Positions 43,802 through 52,193 of a DNA stretch of 64,000 nucleotides are shown piece by piece (position 1 is the stretch's first letter; each line of letters opens with the position of its first letter). The position numbers and the translations under genes were made by a program. The notes beneath the pieces are model-generated. The model was not told the origin of the DNA and searched no databases. It was given only the letters and a program-made list of their open reading frames with translations. The DNA is from Bifidobacterium hapali (GTDB lineage: Bacteria; Actinomycetota; Actinomycetes; Actinomycetales; Bifidobacteriaceae). The stretch is taken from positions 186,001 through 250,000 of the forward strand of contig NZ_MWWY01000005.1 of the NCBI RefSeq assembly GCF_002259755.1, given 5' to 3'.

Positions 43802-44857
43802 ATGGATACGCATAAGGATATTGAACGACTCTCAACGCAGGCAGAACGTTATCGGCGCTGCTTTTTCCCTACGACTAACGCGGAGCGCAAGGCTACGTAT
43901 GTCAGGTTGAAACATGGTGAATTGGTGCGGCCTCACCGCAATGTCTACGCGCGTTCGGACTATTGGACCGCTTTGGATGTCGTGGAACAGGCCCGTCATG
44001 TCATTCGCACGCTTGCGGAGCAGTTTCCGCATCGAATTTTCGCTGGTCTGAGCGCCGCGTCCATGCTGCATTTGGATCACGGCTGGCATTTGCATGCTGG
44101 GGACCCGGTGTTTATCACCACGACCGGTTCTGCGCATCTGCGCAATGCCTATCATAAGTTGCATCGGATATACATGTATGATCCCGATGTTCGTGAGATC
44201 AGGTCTATATTGCGCGACGATGGCACGATCAGTATGCGCTTGACTGATGTTGATGCCGTGCTGGATTCGGGATTGATCGGTATGGTGCGTATTACCTCGC
44301 CGGCTCGAACGCTGGTCGATTGCGCATTGCGGTACTCGTTCGTGGATGTGTTACCGATGTTCGACGCGGCATTGCGTCGTGGCTTGACGCGGTTAGAGGA
44401 TGTTCTCGATATCTGCGATGGATTGCGTGTGGATTGTGGTCCGGTGATGAGAGCGTTGCATTATGCAGATTCTGCGAGCGAGAACGGCGGTGAATCGGCG
44501 TGTCGAGCGGTGATCCTTGATGGCGGGTTCGTCAAACCGAAATTGCAGCAGGTGTTTGTTGATCCGCGGAACGAGATGGTCCAGTATCGTGTGGATTTCC
44601 TATGGCAGCTGGCTGATGGCAAGAGCGTCGTGCTGGAATATGACGGTATGCGCAAGTATGTCGATCTGTCGATGACCAAGGGAAGAGACATACGTCAGGT
44701 GGTGCAGGATGAGCGCGCTCGTGAGAGTGTTCTACGTGACGCTGGCGTGACGACGATACTGCGTACCGATTATGAAGAGGTGAAACAGCGGCATCCGTTG
44801 TATTGCAAGCTGGAGGAGGCTGGTGTGCTGAAAACCGGTATGCGACTGCTGGTGTGA
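43802..44857 (+). CDS. DUF559-like PD-(D/E)XK nuclease with AbiEi-like N-terminus (paralogue 2)
   Basis: A 351-aa protein, clearly homologous along its whole length to the gene at 14458. Shared stretches: ERYRRCFFP, RPHRNVYARSDYW, FAGLSAASMLHLD, RITSPARTLVDC. The nuclease-like C-terminus has E231 in ENGGES, D265 in RVDFLW, and E279, D281 and K285 in VLEYDGMRKY. The frame opens at 43763, but the ATG at 43802 aligns with the paralogue. No Shine-Dalgarno. It is flanked by family B arrays on both sides. Catalysis on palindromes, toxin-antitoxin activity, or phage defence are hypotheses only. Confidence 0.82.
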   Translation: MDTHKDIERLSTQAERYRRCFFPTTNAERKATYVRLKHGELVRPHRNVYARSDYWTALDVVEQARHVIRTLAEQFPHRIFAGLSAASMLHLDHGWHLHAGDPVFITTTGSAHLRNAYHKLHRIYMYDPDVREIRSILRDDGTISMRLTDVDAVLDSGLIGMVRITSPARTLVDCALRYSFVDVLPMFDAALRRGLTRLEDVLDICDGLRVDCGPVMRALHYADSASENGGESACRAVILDGGFVKPKLQQVFVDPRNEMVQYRVDFLWQLADGKSVVLEYDGMRKYVDLSMTKGRDIRQVVQDERARESVLRDAGVTTILRTDYEEVKQRHPLYCKLEEAGVLKTGMRLLV

Positions 44858-44948
44858 TTCGGTAGTCAACGTCGTATGCCGAGGCACAGATGGAGCGCAT
44901 GCTGTTGACGGTAATCCGAGGATGTTGTTCTGTGGGCGTCCCATTGCA

Positions 44949-45149
44949 GACCGTAACTGAGCGCTATCGTAATGCTGTTATTGACTTACGGCCTTCGCAA
45001 CCCCTAAAGAAGGCCGTAAGTCAATGGGAGGATGAGGTTCCTGCTCAGTTACGGTCGTCCTGATGCCTTTTGGAGGCCGTAAGTCAGCACTAACGGTATT
45101 CTTTCGTTGGCTTACGGTCGTTTGGAGGGACTGAGGAGGCCGTAACTCA
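44949..45149. repeat. Family B palindromic array (copy B3, four 63-bp units)
   Basis: Units at 44949, 45012, 45075 and 45138 with the same 12-21-12-18 architecture. Orientations alternate (+,-,+,-). Some arms have CGTAAGTCA instead of CGTAACTCA. The right arm of the last unit is degenerate. It starts 92 bp after the stop of the nuclease gene. Confidence 0.88.
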
Positions 45150-45199
45150 ATGAGAAGGTGCGGTGTGAGGTGAGACGGATGGATGAGACGGATGGACAT

Positions 45200-45544
45200 T
45201 CACCGACCAAAGACCGAATAATCTCCCAACGTTACGGATGGTTTCAGCATTACGATATTGTCATAGTCTACGCACTCTTTCATGTATGCCTTATGCTTGT
45301 CGTCAATCGTATGCGCACTGTGTTTGAATTGCTTCTGTTGGACTTCCACGTCATCTACGATCGTGTACGTATACATCCATAGCCCTTCCGGTTCCTCGCT
45401 TAGGAACCATGTCTCGATATACACACCTTCGTCCGGCAATGTGGCGTTGCCTTCCTCCAGATGATCGGCTAGGAAGTGCATCCATTCGTGGGCCAATGCT
45501 TCTTTACCTGGCTTGATGCGACATTTCGTCAATATGGTTTGCAT
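45200..45544 (-). CDS. DUF6176-like small protein
   Basis: A 114-aa protein resembling the DUF6176 dimeric alpha-beta-barrel group: QTILTKCRIKPGKEALAHEW at the N-terminus and IETWFLSEEPEGLWMYTYTI in the middle. AAAAGGACGATA precedes the ATG. Function unknown; perhaps a heme- or small-molecule-binding fold. Confidence 0.75.
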   Translation of the reverse strand: MQTILTKCRIKPGKEALAHEWMHFLADHLEEGNATLPDEGVYIETWFLSEEPEGLWMYTYTIVDDVEVQQKQFKHSAHTIDDKHKAYMKECVDYDNIVMLKPSVTLGDYSVFGR

Positions 45545-45999
45545 TATCGTCCTTTTCTGGAATGCCTTGATTGTTGTTTGCCTTTACTGTACAACTTGTG
45601 CTGTGTGCGCTCCGATAATATTCTCGCTCGTGGCTTGTTCTGGTGGAGGGTAGTGAGGGGATTACCCGAGTCTGCGAGCGTCTGACCGATAGCGCCAGCA
45701 ACGGTACACGAGATGGACTCCTGCTGAAAGTCGCCAAGCGCGGATGGTACCGGCAAATTCGCATCTTCCGCTAGATCGTGCTACCGCTGTTGCCTACCTC
45801 CGACCGCTACCATCTTTCACCTTTGTCACAATAACTTCTACCTGCCGATTACAATGTTGCGTGGCTCACGATCGCTCGCACCGGGCTGTCTGGACATCAT
45901 CCCGCTCGCCGCGTCGGAAGAGGAGGTTGCTGGGCAATCGGCGATGCTCGACAATCTCAGGCGGGACGCTTACGCCAGCATCGAATGGTTTCCCTTGAC
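45545..45999. other. ~450 bp of degraded coding-like sequence
   Basis: No convincing complete gene. A minus-strand frame within 45544-45756 (TVAGAIGQTLADSGNPLTTL) and a plus-strand frame from 45854 (IIPLAASEEEVAGQSAML) read like protein but lack family matches I recognise. The second ends in the repeat at 46001. Possibly decayed genes. Confidence 0.35.
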
Positions 46000-46000
46000 A

Positions 46001-46072
46001 AGGGGAGCCACTATTGGCGAAGCTGACTTGAGAAGCAATGAATTCGTTAACGTATTTATGACGCAGGATACT
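46001..46072 (+). repeat. Family D-derived 72-bp direct repeat (copy 1 of 2)
   Basis: Begins AGGGGAGCC and continues CTATTGGCGAAGCTGACTTG with GAATTCGTTAACG, then ends GCAGGATACT. Near-identical to 53500-53570 apart from a few substitutions and one indel. It is not present in the other family D copies. Confidence 0.85.
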
Positions 46073-46245
46073 AGGGAAACCATGCACATCGTAACCGAGC
46101 TTCTCATGCAGTACCTATTGCGTATGCATGCGTGTCGCGGGATTCTGGACCTACCGGTACACTAGTTGCACTTGGCCGACGTTCATATATCACCGGTCGT
46201 CGGCTTTGCAATGACAAAAAGACATACGGGAGGCGGAACTGTACG

Positions 46246-47562
46246 ATGACCGATGCCCATGATGTAGCTGGCACGATCAATGCCAACAACAATTCCACGA
46301 ATAATGTACAGGGGCAGAAGCCTCGCTCTACTCAGCCGGCAACGTTGCTTGCCATTGCGCTAGTCACCCTACTGTTCTTCACGTGGGGTCTCACCATGAA
46401 TATGGTGAATGCGCTGAATACTCCGTTCGGTAACTATCTGCAACTCAACAGTGCGCAGTCGTCACTGCTGCAGGTGGCGTATTACAGCGCTTACTTCATC
46501 ATGGCTATTCCTGCTGGTCTGATCGCACGTCGATTCGGCTATAAGGGCGGCATTATTTGCGGTTTGTTGCTGTTTGTGATCGGCTCGTTTACGGTTGCGC
46601 CGGCTACTGGCATGGCAAGCTACCCGCTGTTTTTGCTCGCTATGTTTGTGATCGCGCTTGGTGCGGCATCGTTGGAAGCGAACTGCAACCCCTATATCAC
46701 TAAGCTAGGTGATGAGCAAGGTGAATCGTTCCGTTTGAATCTTGTGCAGAGTTTTAACGGTGTTGGCACAGTGGTTGGTCCGTTGATTCTCGGTCAGATT
46801 GTGTCGCAGACGGTTGCTCCTGGCCAGCCTGGATTTGAAGCAGCGAAAACGAAGTTCCTCTCGGACACGCGTGGCGTGTACATGGCGATTGGCATTGCTC
46901 TGGCAGTGCTGCTTGTGATATTCGTTCTTGTAAAGCTGCCTACTCCGCCTGACGATGATGCTGAGGTTGTTTCGGATGCTGCGCAAAGTAACGTATTCCG
47001 CGATCTGCTGCATCGCCCGTATTTTGTTCTCGGTGTGTTCGCACAGTTCTTGTTCCTTGGCATTCAAACCGGTGGTATGGCTATGTTCCCGGCTTATGCG
47101 CTAAAGCATTGGGGTGAGGGCACTACGGCTGGTTTTGCGACGGCGTTGTTATCAGTGATGGCCTTACTGTTTACGCTCGGTCGATTTTTGACGACGCCTC
47201 TGATGGCGCGGTTAGATCCGGCGAAGATTCTCGGCTGGTACATGTTGATCGGTGCGGCACTGATGGTCGTAGTTTTCCTTGGGCTGGGCCGTGTATCTGT
47301 GATTGCGTTGCTCGTGTCGTTCTTGTTTGTTTCGATTGGTTATCCGACGATTTTCTCGTTGTCGTTGCGTGGCTTGAGTGGCGTGCAAGCTAAGACTGGT
47401 TCGTCAATTATCGTGATGAGCATTGTCGGCGGTGCGGTGATTATGTTCATCCTTGGCGTGATTCAGGATGCGGCTGGTATTGAAGTGGCAATGCTTGCGA
47501 TGGTGCCGTTGTTCTTGTTTGACGCGTGGTATGCGTTCTTCGGTTCGCGTATCGGTCGCTAG
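46246..47562 (+). CDS. fucP: L-fucose/galactose-type MFS permease (FucP-like)
   Basis: A 438-aa transporter of the fucose:H+ symporter family. Twelve helices are predicted. Hallmarks: FFTWGLTMNMVNALNTPF in helix 1, YYSAYFIMAIPAG, RRFGYKGGI between helices 2 and 3, and LEANCNPYI in helix 5. The ATG at 46246 is preceded by GGGAGGCGGAACTGTACG; the longer frame is not used. Its neighbour is a LacI regulator, consistent with sugar-induced expression. Fucose is likely but glucose or galactose is possible. Confidence 0.85.
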   Translation: MTDAHDVAGTINANNNSTNNVQGQKPRSTQPATLLAIALVTLLFFTWGLTMNMVNALNTPFGNYLQLNSAQSSLLQVAYYSAYFIMAIPAGLIARRFGYKGGIICGLLLFVIGSFTVAPATGMASYPLFLLAMFVIALGAASLEANCNPYITKLGDEQGESFRLNLVQSFNGVGTVVGPLILGQIVSQTVAPGQPGFEAAKTKFLSDTRGVYMAIGIALAVLLVIFVLVKLPTPPDDDAEVVSDAAQSNVFRDLLHRPYFVLGVFAQFLFLGIQTGGMAMFPAYALKHWGEGTTAGFATALLSVMALLFTLGRFLTTPLMARLDPAKILGWYMLIGAALMVVVFLGLGRVSVIALLVSFLFVSIGYPTIFSLSLRGLSGVQAKTGSSIIVMSIVGGAVIMFILGVIQDAAGIEVAMLAMVPLFLFDAWYAFFGSRIGR

Positions 47563-47613
47563 TTAGCTTTGTTCAATACATGAGTTTCCAGCATCGAACA
47601 ATGAGCATATAAC

Positions 47614-47653
47614 ACGGCGGGAAATGGGACTGCATTGTCCTGTTTCCCGCCGT
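47614..47653. terminator. Hairpin after fucP
   Basis: ACGGCGGGAAA / TTTCCCGCCGT form an 11-bp perfect stem; it extends with a few further pairs. No T-run. Confidence 0.6.
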
Positions 47654-47754
47654 TGACGTGTATAAGTATCATGCCATCGTCTAACGGATGACATGACAGG
47701 GGGCAGTCCGGTTGGTAGCGCAACAAGTGCCTACGCTAGCCGAACTATAACGAT

Positions 47755-47886
47755 TCAGCGGGCAGTCTTGCCGTTAGCAAGATTGACGAGATCGGAGAGC
47801 ACCTTGGTGTTAGAGAAGCTGCTCTGAGCCATCGAGCTCATGCCGTACATGGCCAGACCACGCAGCATGGAATCCTTGAATGACAT
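47755..47886 (-). CDS. 43-aa hypothetical microprotein under LacI-type control
   Basis: An ORF of 44 codons preceded by GGAAAGGAACATATC. The product reads MSFKDSMLRGLAMYGMSSMA and ends NLANGKTAR; it is Met/Ser-rich with a hydrophobic centre. Upstream (47938-47966) are two perfect operator-like palindromes, so it is probably regulated by sugar availability. No homologue recognised. Confidence 0.6.
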   Translation of the reverse strand: MSFKDSMLRGLAMYGMSSMAQSSFSNTKVLSDLVNLANGKTAR

Positions 47887-47937
47887 GATATGTTCCTTTC
47901 CTTGGACGCCGTCGGTTTGACTGACGTTGCTGTGTCT

Positions 47938-47966
47938 GAAACCGGTTTCTTTTTGAAACCGGTTTC
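47938..47966. promoter_or_regulatory. Tandem perfect palindromes GAAACCGGTTTC x2
   Basis: Two identical 12-bp LacI-type palindromes at 47938-47949 and 47955-47966, centres 17 bp apart. On the minus strand TATTAT lies just before them as a possible -10 element for the 43-aa gene. Confidence 0.7.
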
Positions 47967-48130
47967 ATAATACAGCACACACACGATGCTGGCAAGAGCA
48001 ATATCGTCGCATCGGCGTTTCGCAATAGGTACAATGGTTTTCGCGATGTCGTACACAGTCTTTACTGGCCTATGCAACGATAACGCAACCGAACCGTAAC
48101 GCAGTCAATTTCAGAAGGGGCGCGCAACAC

Positions 48131-49162
48131 ATGGCAAGAAGTACAGGGCATACGAGGCCAGTAATTACAGATGTCGCTAAACTCGCCGGCGTATCTGCCC
48201 CCACGGTGTCACGCTATCTCAACGGTACTGCTAACGTTACGGAAGACAAGCGTGTCCGTATTGCCGCCGCGATTAAACAACTCGGATATGAGCCGAGCAT
48301 TGTCGCCCGTGCACTGTCAAACCGTGAAATGGATTCTGTAGTGGTGTTTGCTGCCAATCCATCAGCGTTTTCGACTTCCGCTACAAATCATGGTGCGGAA
48401 GCTGCCGCTCGCCGTCTCGGTTTTCTACTTACGATCGTCTCACTTGATGAATCTGATATGTCCTCAGTTGAGGCGCGCGTACGCATGGGGTTGTCTGTTC
48501 GTCCGGCTGGAGCGATCGTCTATGAATATGATCGATCGGGACTTGAGGCATTGCAATACATGCCAAAAGATTTGCCAGTTGTTGTAGTGGGCGGCAGTTT
48601 TGGCGACGGAGACTACCAAATCATTAATGCTGAACGTGACGGTGGTCGTTGGATGACCCTGCACTTGCTTGATCTTGGGCATCACACTGTTATGTATGTG
48701 GGTGGAGGCGAAGGTCCGAGCGATAACACTCGGCTCAATGGCTGGCGTGACGCACTTGAAGAGCGTGGCATAGAGGTGCCTGAGCCAATTATTATCAATG
48801 ATGATCGCAATGAATTAGTACGTGTTGGTCGTGAGCTTGGCCCGCTTAAAGATGTGACTGCGATTTTTGCTGGCAGTGATGAGACTGCGATTGCTGTGAT
48901 GAAAGGGCTACGTGAAGCAGGTCGCCATGTTCCAGATGATGTGAGTGTTGTTGGTTTTGACGATCGTGGATTTGCTGCGATGTGGGAGCCTGCATTGACG
49001 AGCTATACGCAGAATTTCCATGAGATGGGGGAGAGGGCATTTCGTATGCTGCATGAACAAGTGTATGCGCGCCGCACAGGAACGGCGATGCCACAGCCTC
49101 GTGTTGAAGTGGTACAGGGGCGTCCGTGTTTGCGTGATTCGGAAGCATGTGTTGCTTGGTAA
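48131..49162 (+). CDS. LacI-family transcriptional regulator
   Basis: A 343-aa regulator. HTH at residues 11-33 (VITDVAKLAGVSAPTVSRYL), hinge YEPSIVARALS. The effector domain shows AGAIVYEYDRS and DVSVVGFDDRGFAAMWEP. AGAAGGGG precedes the ATG. Neighbours are the FucP-like permease, a YczE membrane protein and several LacI-type dyads (47938, 49186, 49251), so it likely controls some of them. Confidence 0.93.
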   Translation: MARSTGHTRPVITDVAKLAGVSAPTVSRYLNGTANVTEDKRVRIAAAIKQLGYEPSIVARALSNREMDSVVVFAANPSAFSTSATNHGAEAAARRLGFLLTIVSLDESDMSSVEARVRMGLSVRPAGAIVYEYDRSGLEALQYMPKDLPVVVVGGSFGDGDYQIINAERDGGRWMTLHLLDLGHHTVMYVGGGEGPSDNTRLNGWRDALEERGIEVPEPIIINDDRNELVRVGRELGPLKDVTAIFAGSDETAIAVMKGLREAGRHVPDDVSVVGFDDRGFAAMWEPALTSYTQNFHEMGERAFRMLHEQVYARRTGTAMPQPRVEVVQGRPCLRDSEACVAW

Positions 49163-49185
49163 GTAAACTGTCATCGTGACAGTCG

Positions 49186-49197
49186 GTAAACGCTTAC
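49186..49197. promoter_or_regulatory. LacI-type operator candidate
   Basis: GTAAACGCTTAC, a dyad around CG with one mismatch, between the LacI gene and the YczE gene. Confidence 0.5.
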
Positions 49198-49250
49198 TGT
49201 TATTTGCATCACAATATATAAAAATAACGAATTCTCTAATGTAGATATAT

Positions 49251-49264
49251 GGTAACCGCTTTCC
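49251..49264. promoter_or_regulatory. LacI-type operator candidate
   Basis: GGTAACCGCTTTCC, a dyad around CG, 54 bp downstream of the preceding candidate and 123 bp upstream of the YczE gene. Confidence 0.5.
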
Positions 49265-49386
49265 GTACTATGGTATAGTAATCAACGGCTGTATGGATTA
49301 CGTGTAAGCCGCATACTTCTCGTGATTATTCAATAAAACAGTCACAAGAAGAAGATTGCTATTGAGATACGTAAGGACGGATAAAA

Positions 49387-50040
49387 ATGCCATATATTGT
49401 CAAGAGAATCATCTGTTTTCTTGCCGGCATTGCCATTGAATCATTCGGTATCGCGCTTATCACGAAAAGCAATCTTGGTACTTCACCGATTTCCAGTCTT
49501 GCATGGGTGACTACGCTACGATTCCCACAAATCAGTTTCGGTGTAACCACGTTTGTGATGAATGTCCTATTCGTTGTTGTTGAACTGATGTTATTGCGTC
49601 GTGATTTTCAACCCATTCAGTATCTTCAACTTGCTGTCACCTTTTGGTTTGCTTCCACGCTCGATGTCAGTATGAATCTACTTGTCTGGTTCTCTCCTGA
49701 TACATGGTGGGAGCAAGGTATTGGTCTGTTGCTCGGCTGTACGATTCTCGCACTCGGTATCTGCATGGAAGTTGCTCCGGGGCTCATCATGGTGCCCGGT
49801 GAAGGCGTAGTGAACGCACTCGTCATCGTGACGAAGGCACGTTTTGGAACGCTTAAAGTATGTTTCGATGTATTGTTGATCATCATCGCTGGCATACTGT
49901 CGTTTGTATTCTTCGGTGGTATTCGCGGACTCGGTATCGGTACGATCGTCGCCGCAATTATCACGGGGCAAATCGTCAATGTCATCAATCGGTATTGTCG
50001 TTTCGTTCCTGCGAAAGAACCAGTCGCGGCATGTGCCTGA
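49387..50040 (+). CDS. YczE/YyaS/YitT-family membrane protein
   Basis: A 217-aa integral membrane protein with five to six helices. Family-typical stretches: GIALITKSNLGTSPISSLAW near residue 22, LGICMEVAPGLIMVPGEGVV and FGGIRGLGIGTIVAA. These proteins are widely conserved but their function is unknown. GTAAGGACGGATAAAA precedes the ATG. Two LacI-type operators upstream suggest sugar-related regulation. Confidence 0.88.
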   Translation: MPYIVKRIICFLAGIAIESFGIALITKSNLGTSPISSLAWVTTLRFPQISFGVTTFVMNVLFVVVELMLLRRDFQPIQYLQLAVTFWFASTLDVSMNLLVWFSPDTWWEQGIGLLLGCTILALGICMEVAPGLIMVPGEGVVNALVIVTKARFGTLKVCFDVLLIIIAGILSFVFFGGIRGLGIGTIVAAIITGQIVNVINRYCRFVPAKEPVAACA

Positions 50041-50270
50041 TCATGTGATTATATGGTCATGTGGAATCGTGTGCCATTAATAACGAATCCACTGCCACTC
50101 GCCCCGTCTACGACGACAGCTGAGGGGGCAAGAATGTTGTCAACAAACTTCTGATTCAAGCTGCTTATCTGCTCTGGCAACGTATGGCAACCTGTGGCCG
50201 TGACTATAGGCGGTGCGTAAGATCGATTATGTGTGCCCGTTTTGGGTAATTTCGATTGAAGGAGCATCGC
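50041..50270. other. Intergenic region, possible minus-strand fragment
   Basis: A minus-strand frame ends with APSAVVVDGASGSGFVING and a stop at 50049, which might be the end of a lost gene. Otherwise nothing clear; the promoter of the downstream dehydrogenase should be here. Confidence 0.3.
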
Positions 50271-51326
50271 ATGTCACAGCAGACCGCACCATCCGCGAAG
50301 TCATTTGTCATATTCTCGTTCCGCCCGACTGATCTCGTCGACAAAATTATGGGAGATGATGCGTGGCGCACTCTTGAACATGTTGCTGACTGGGACCGTG
50401 ATGAGAACGGTAATCCGATTGTCGTGGAGAATTTCCATGACTCAGCGAACGCAGAACGTATCGCAAAAGCTGACTACATCATCACCGGTTGGGGAGCGGA
50501 GCACCTTATCGATACAACTGTGCTAGATGCGATGCCGAACTTGAAAGGTATCGTTGCTGCCAGTGGTGCCGCTGACCGTATTTTTGCCGATGCTGACGCC
50601 AAATCAGCTGCACAATCGCGAGGTATTGCGTTATCGAACTCTGGCTATCTCAACGGTTTGCCAGTTGCTGAGTACTGCTTTGCGAACATTTTGCTTGCGA
50701 ACAAGCAGTTCTTCCGTGCTGAACGCATGTATCACGAGCAGCGAGGCTGGGGCGCATGGGTGGATGTGCAGAGCATTTTCGCGAACGTTGGTAACTATGA
50801 GAAAACGGTTGGCTTAGTATGCGCATCGTCGCGTATTGGCCGCAGGCTCATGACGATGCTGCAAATGACCAGACTTGATGTGCTGGCGTATGCGATTGAT
50901 ATGTCTGCTGATGAAACTGCTTCGTACGGTGCAATCAAGGCTGATCTTGACACAGTGATGAGTCAGTCGGACATTGTGTCGCTTCATGCTCCTGACATTC
51001 CGCCGCTGCGTGGCATGATTGGTGCACATGAGTTATCTGAAATGAAAGATGGGGCGACGTTACTCAATTCTGCGCGCGGTCGCGTGGTTGACCATAACGC
51101 GCTGATTGCTGAATTGAAGACTGGCCGTATTAACGCGATTCTCGATGTGACGTGGCCGGAGCCGTTGCCGTCTGATTCACCGCTGTGGGATATGCCTAAT
51201 GTGATACTAACGCCGCATATTGCGGGTTCGACTGGTACCGAGTTGCATGCAATGGGACTCAATGTGGCGCAAGAAGTGGCTCGTCATGCCGCAGGTAAGC
51301 CGTTACGTTTCCGTGAGGAGTACTAA
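50271..51326 (+). CDS. D-isomer 2-hydroxyacid dehydrogenase (paralogue of 32931)
   Basis: A 351-aa dehydrogenase. Catalytic pattern: Arg in NSARGRVVDHN, Glu in TWPEPLPSDSPL, His in TPHIAGSTG. The NAD loop reads VGLVCASSRIGRRLM, the same unusual form as in the paralogue at 32931. GAAGGAGCATCGC precedes the ATG at 50271. It begins KSFVIFSFRPTDLVDKIMG, which shows that the 32931 gene should have a corresponding start. Confidence 0.9.
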   Translation: MSQQTAPSAKSFVIFSFRPTDLVDKIMGDDAWRTLEHVADWDRDENGNPIVVENFHDSANAERIAKADYIITGWGAEHLIDTTVLDAMPNLKGIVAASGAADRIFADADAKSAAQSRGIALSNSGYLNGLPVAEYCFANILLANKQFFRAERMYHEQRGWGAWVDVQSIFANVGNYEKTVGLVCASSRIGRRLMTMLQMTRLDVLAYAIDMSADETASYGAIKADLDTVMSQSDIVSLHAPDIPPLRGMIGAHELSEMKDGATLLNSARGRVVDHNALIAELKTGRINAILDVTWPEPLPSDSPLWDMPNVILTPHIAGSTGTELHAMGLNVAQEVARHAAGKPLRFREEY

Positions 51327-51357
51327 AAAGTATTAGAGGGGTATCTACTATTCTGCA

Positions 51358-51503
51358 TCAGAAGTTCGCTTACGATGCTTGTAACTCCCCTTGTCAGGGG
51401 AGGTGCCAGGGTAACTGACTGAGGGGTAGCACACCTTTGGAACGTTCAGTCCGTGTGATTACCCCTCAGGCCGCTTCGCGACCAGTTCACCCTGCAATGG
51501 GCC
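51358..51503. repeat. Family D repeat (copy 6, partly degenerate)
   Basis: CTCCCCTTGTCAGGGGAG at 51386-51403 opens the element. It continues GTAACTGACTGAGGGGTAG and ATTACCCCTCAGGCCGC, but the right CTCCCC end is degenerate (CACCCTGCAATGGG). The leading CAGAAGTTCGCTTACGATG is shared with 53463. Confidence 0.7.
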
Positions 51504-51560
51504 GGTGTGCGCGGTACAGTATCACTCAGTGTTATATCTGTCATAGCAGAGGAGTTATTC

Positions 51561-52025
51561 ATGGCGAATCGTGCGGAACGTCGTAAGGCCGCTAAAGACC
51601 AGCGTAGGGGAATCCCGTCTCAGTACGATCAAACGCAAGGCCGCGGCCGCGCGAACATGATCGACGAATACGCGTTGCAAGAGAAGTCCCGCCGTATTCA
51701 AGAAGGCACTGACGGCCCGTGGAAGCCCACCGCGCATTTTGACGTTGATGACGTGGAATCCGCGTTTGTCGCTGATCCGAACTATCGCGATCCGAAGGCA
51801 CTCAAGGCACCGCATTCGCTCCATCAATGGTTCCGCGTAGTCAGCTGGACACTGATTATTCTCGCTGCAATCGCGTTCTGCGTGGTCATGTGGTTGCCAC
51901 AGCATCCCATGTGGTTGATCGCGACGGTTGCAATAGTATTTATCATCGGCGTGCTCAGCCTATTCTTCACTGCCGGCAACTCCAAAGACAATCCTAATCT
52001 TGATGCCAACGGTACTGCTGTGTGA
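51561..52025 (+). CDS. Hypothetical membrane-anchored protein
   Basis: A 154-aa protein. The first ~85 residues are charged and soluble (NRAERRKAAKDQRRGIPSQY). Then come two helices, HQWFRVVSWTLIILAAIAF and MWLIATVAIVFIIGVLSL, and a short polar tail. It probably has both ends in the cytoplasm. GAGGAGTTATTC precedes the ATG. Resembles conserved actinobacterial proteins of unknown function. Confidence 0.8.
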   Translation: MANRAERRKAAKDQRRGIPSQYDQTQGRGRANMIDEYALQEKSRRIQEGTDGPWKPTAHFDVDDVESAFVADPNYRDPKALKAPHSLHQWFRVVSWTLIILAAIAFCVVMWLPQHPMWLIATVAIVFIIGVLSLFFTAGNSKDNPNLDANGTAV

Positions 52026-52080
52026 ATCTGTTCTTACATGTTCAGTAGTTCAGTGCTGACTGAACCACGGACTGAACGCA

Positions 52081-52126
52081 ACGCACAATCATCGCAACAC
52101 AACACGCGATGGTTGTGCGTTTTTTG
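52081..52126 (+). terminator. Rho-independent terminator
   Basis: ACGCACAATCATCGC and GCGATGGTTGTGCGT pair across a 10-nt loop, followed by TTTTTT. Ends the 51561 transcript. Confidence 0.9.
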
Positions 52127-52193
52127 TTACCAGATGGCCTAGAGTGGACTGTGATGGCAATAGGCTATCTACACAGATTGGAGCGTTGAACCG

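Noticed and set aside
41949-45149. CRISPR array
   Set aside because: Units are palindromic hairpins with alternating direction and conserved loops; there are no cas genes and no variable spacers of constant length between identical direct repeats.
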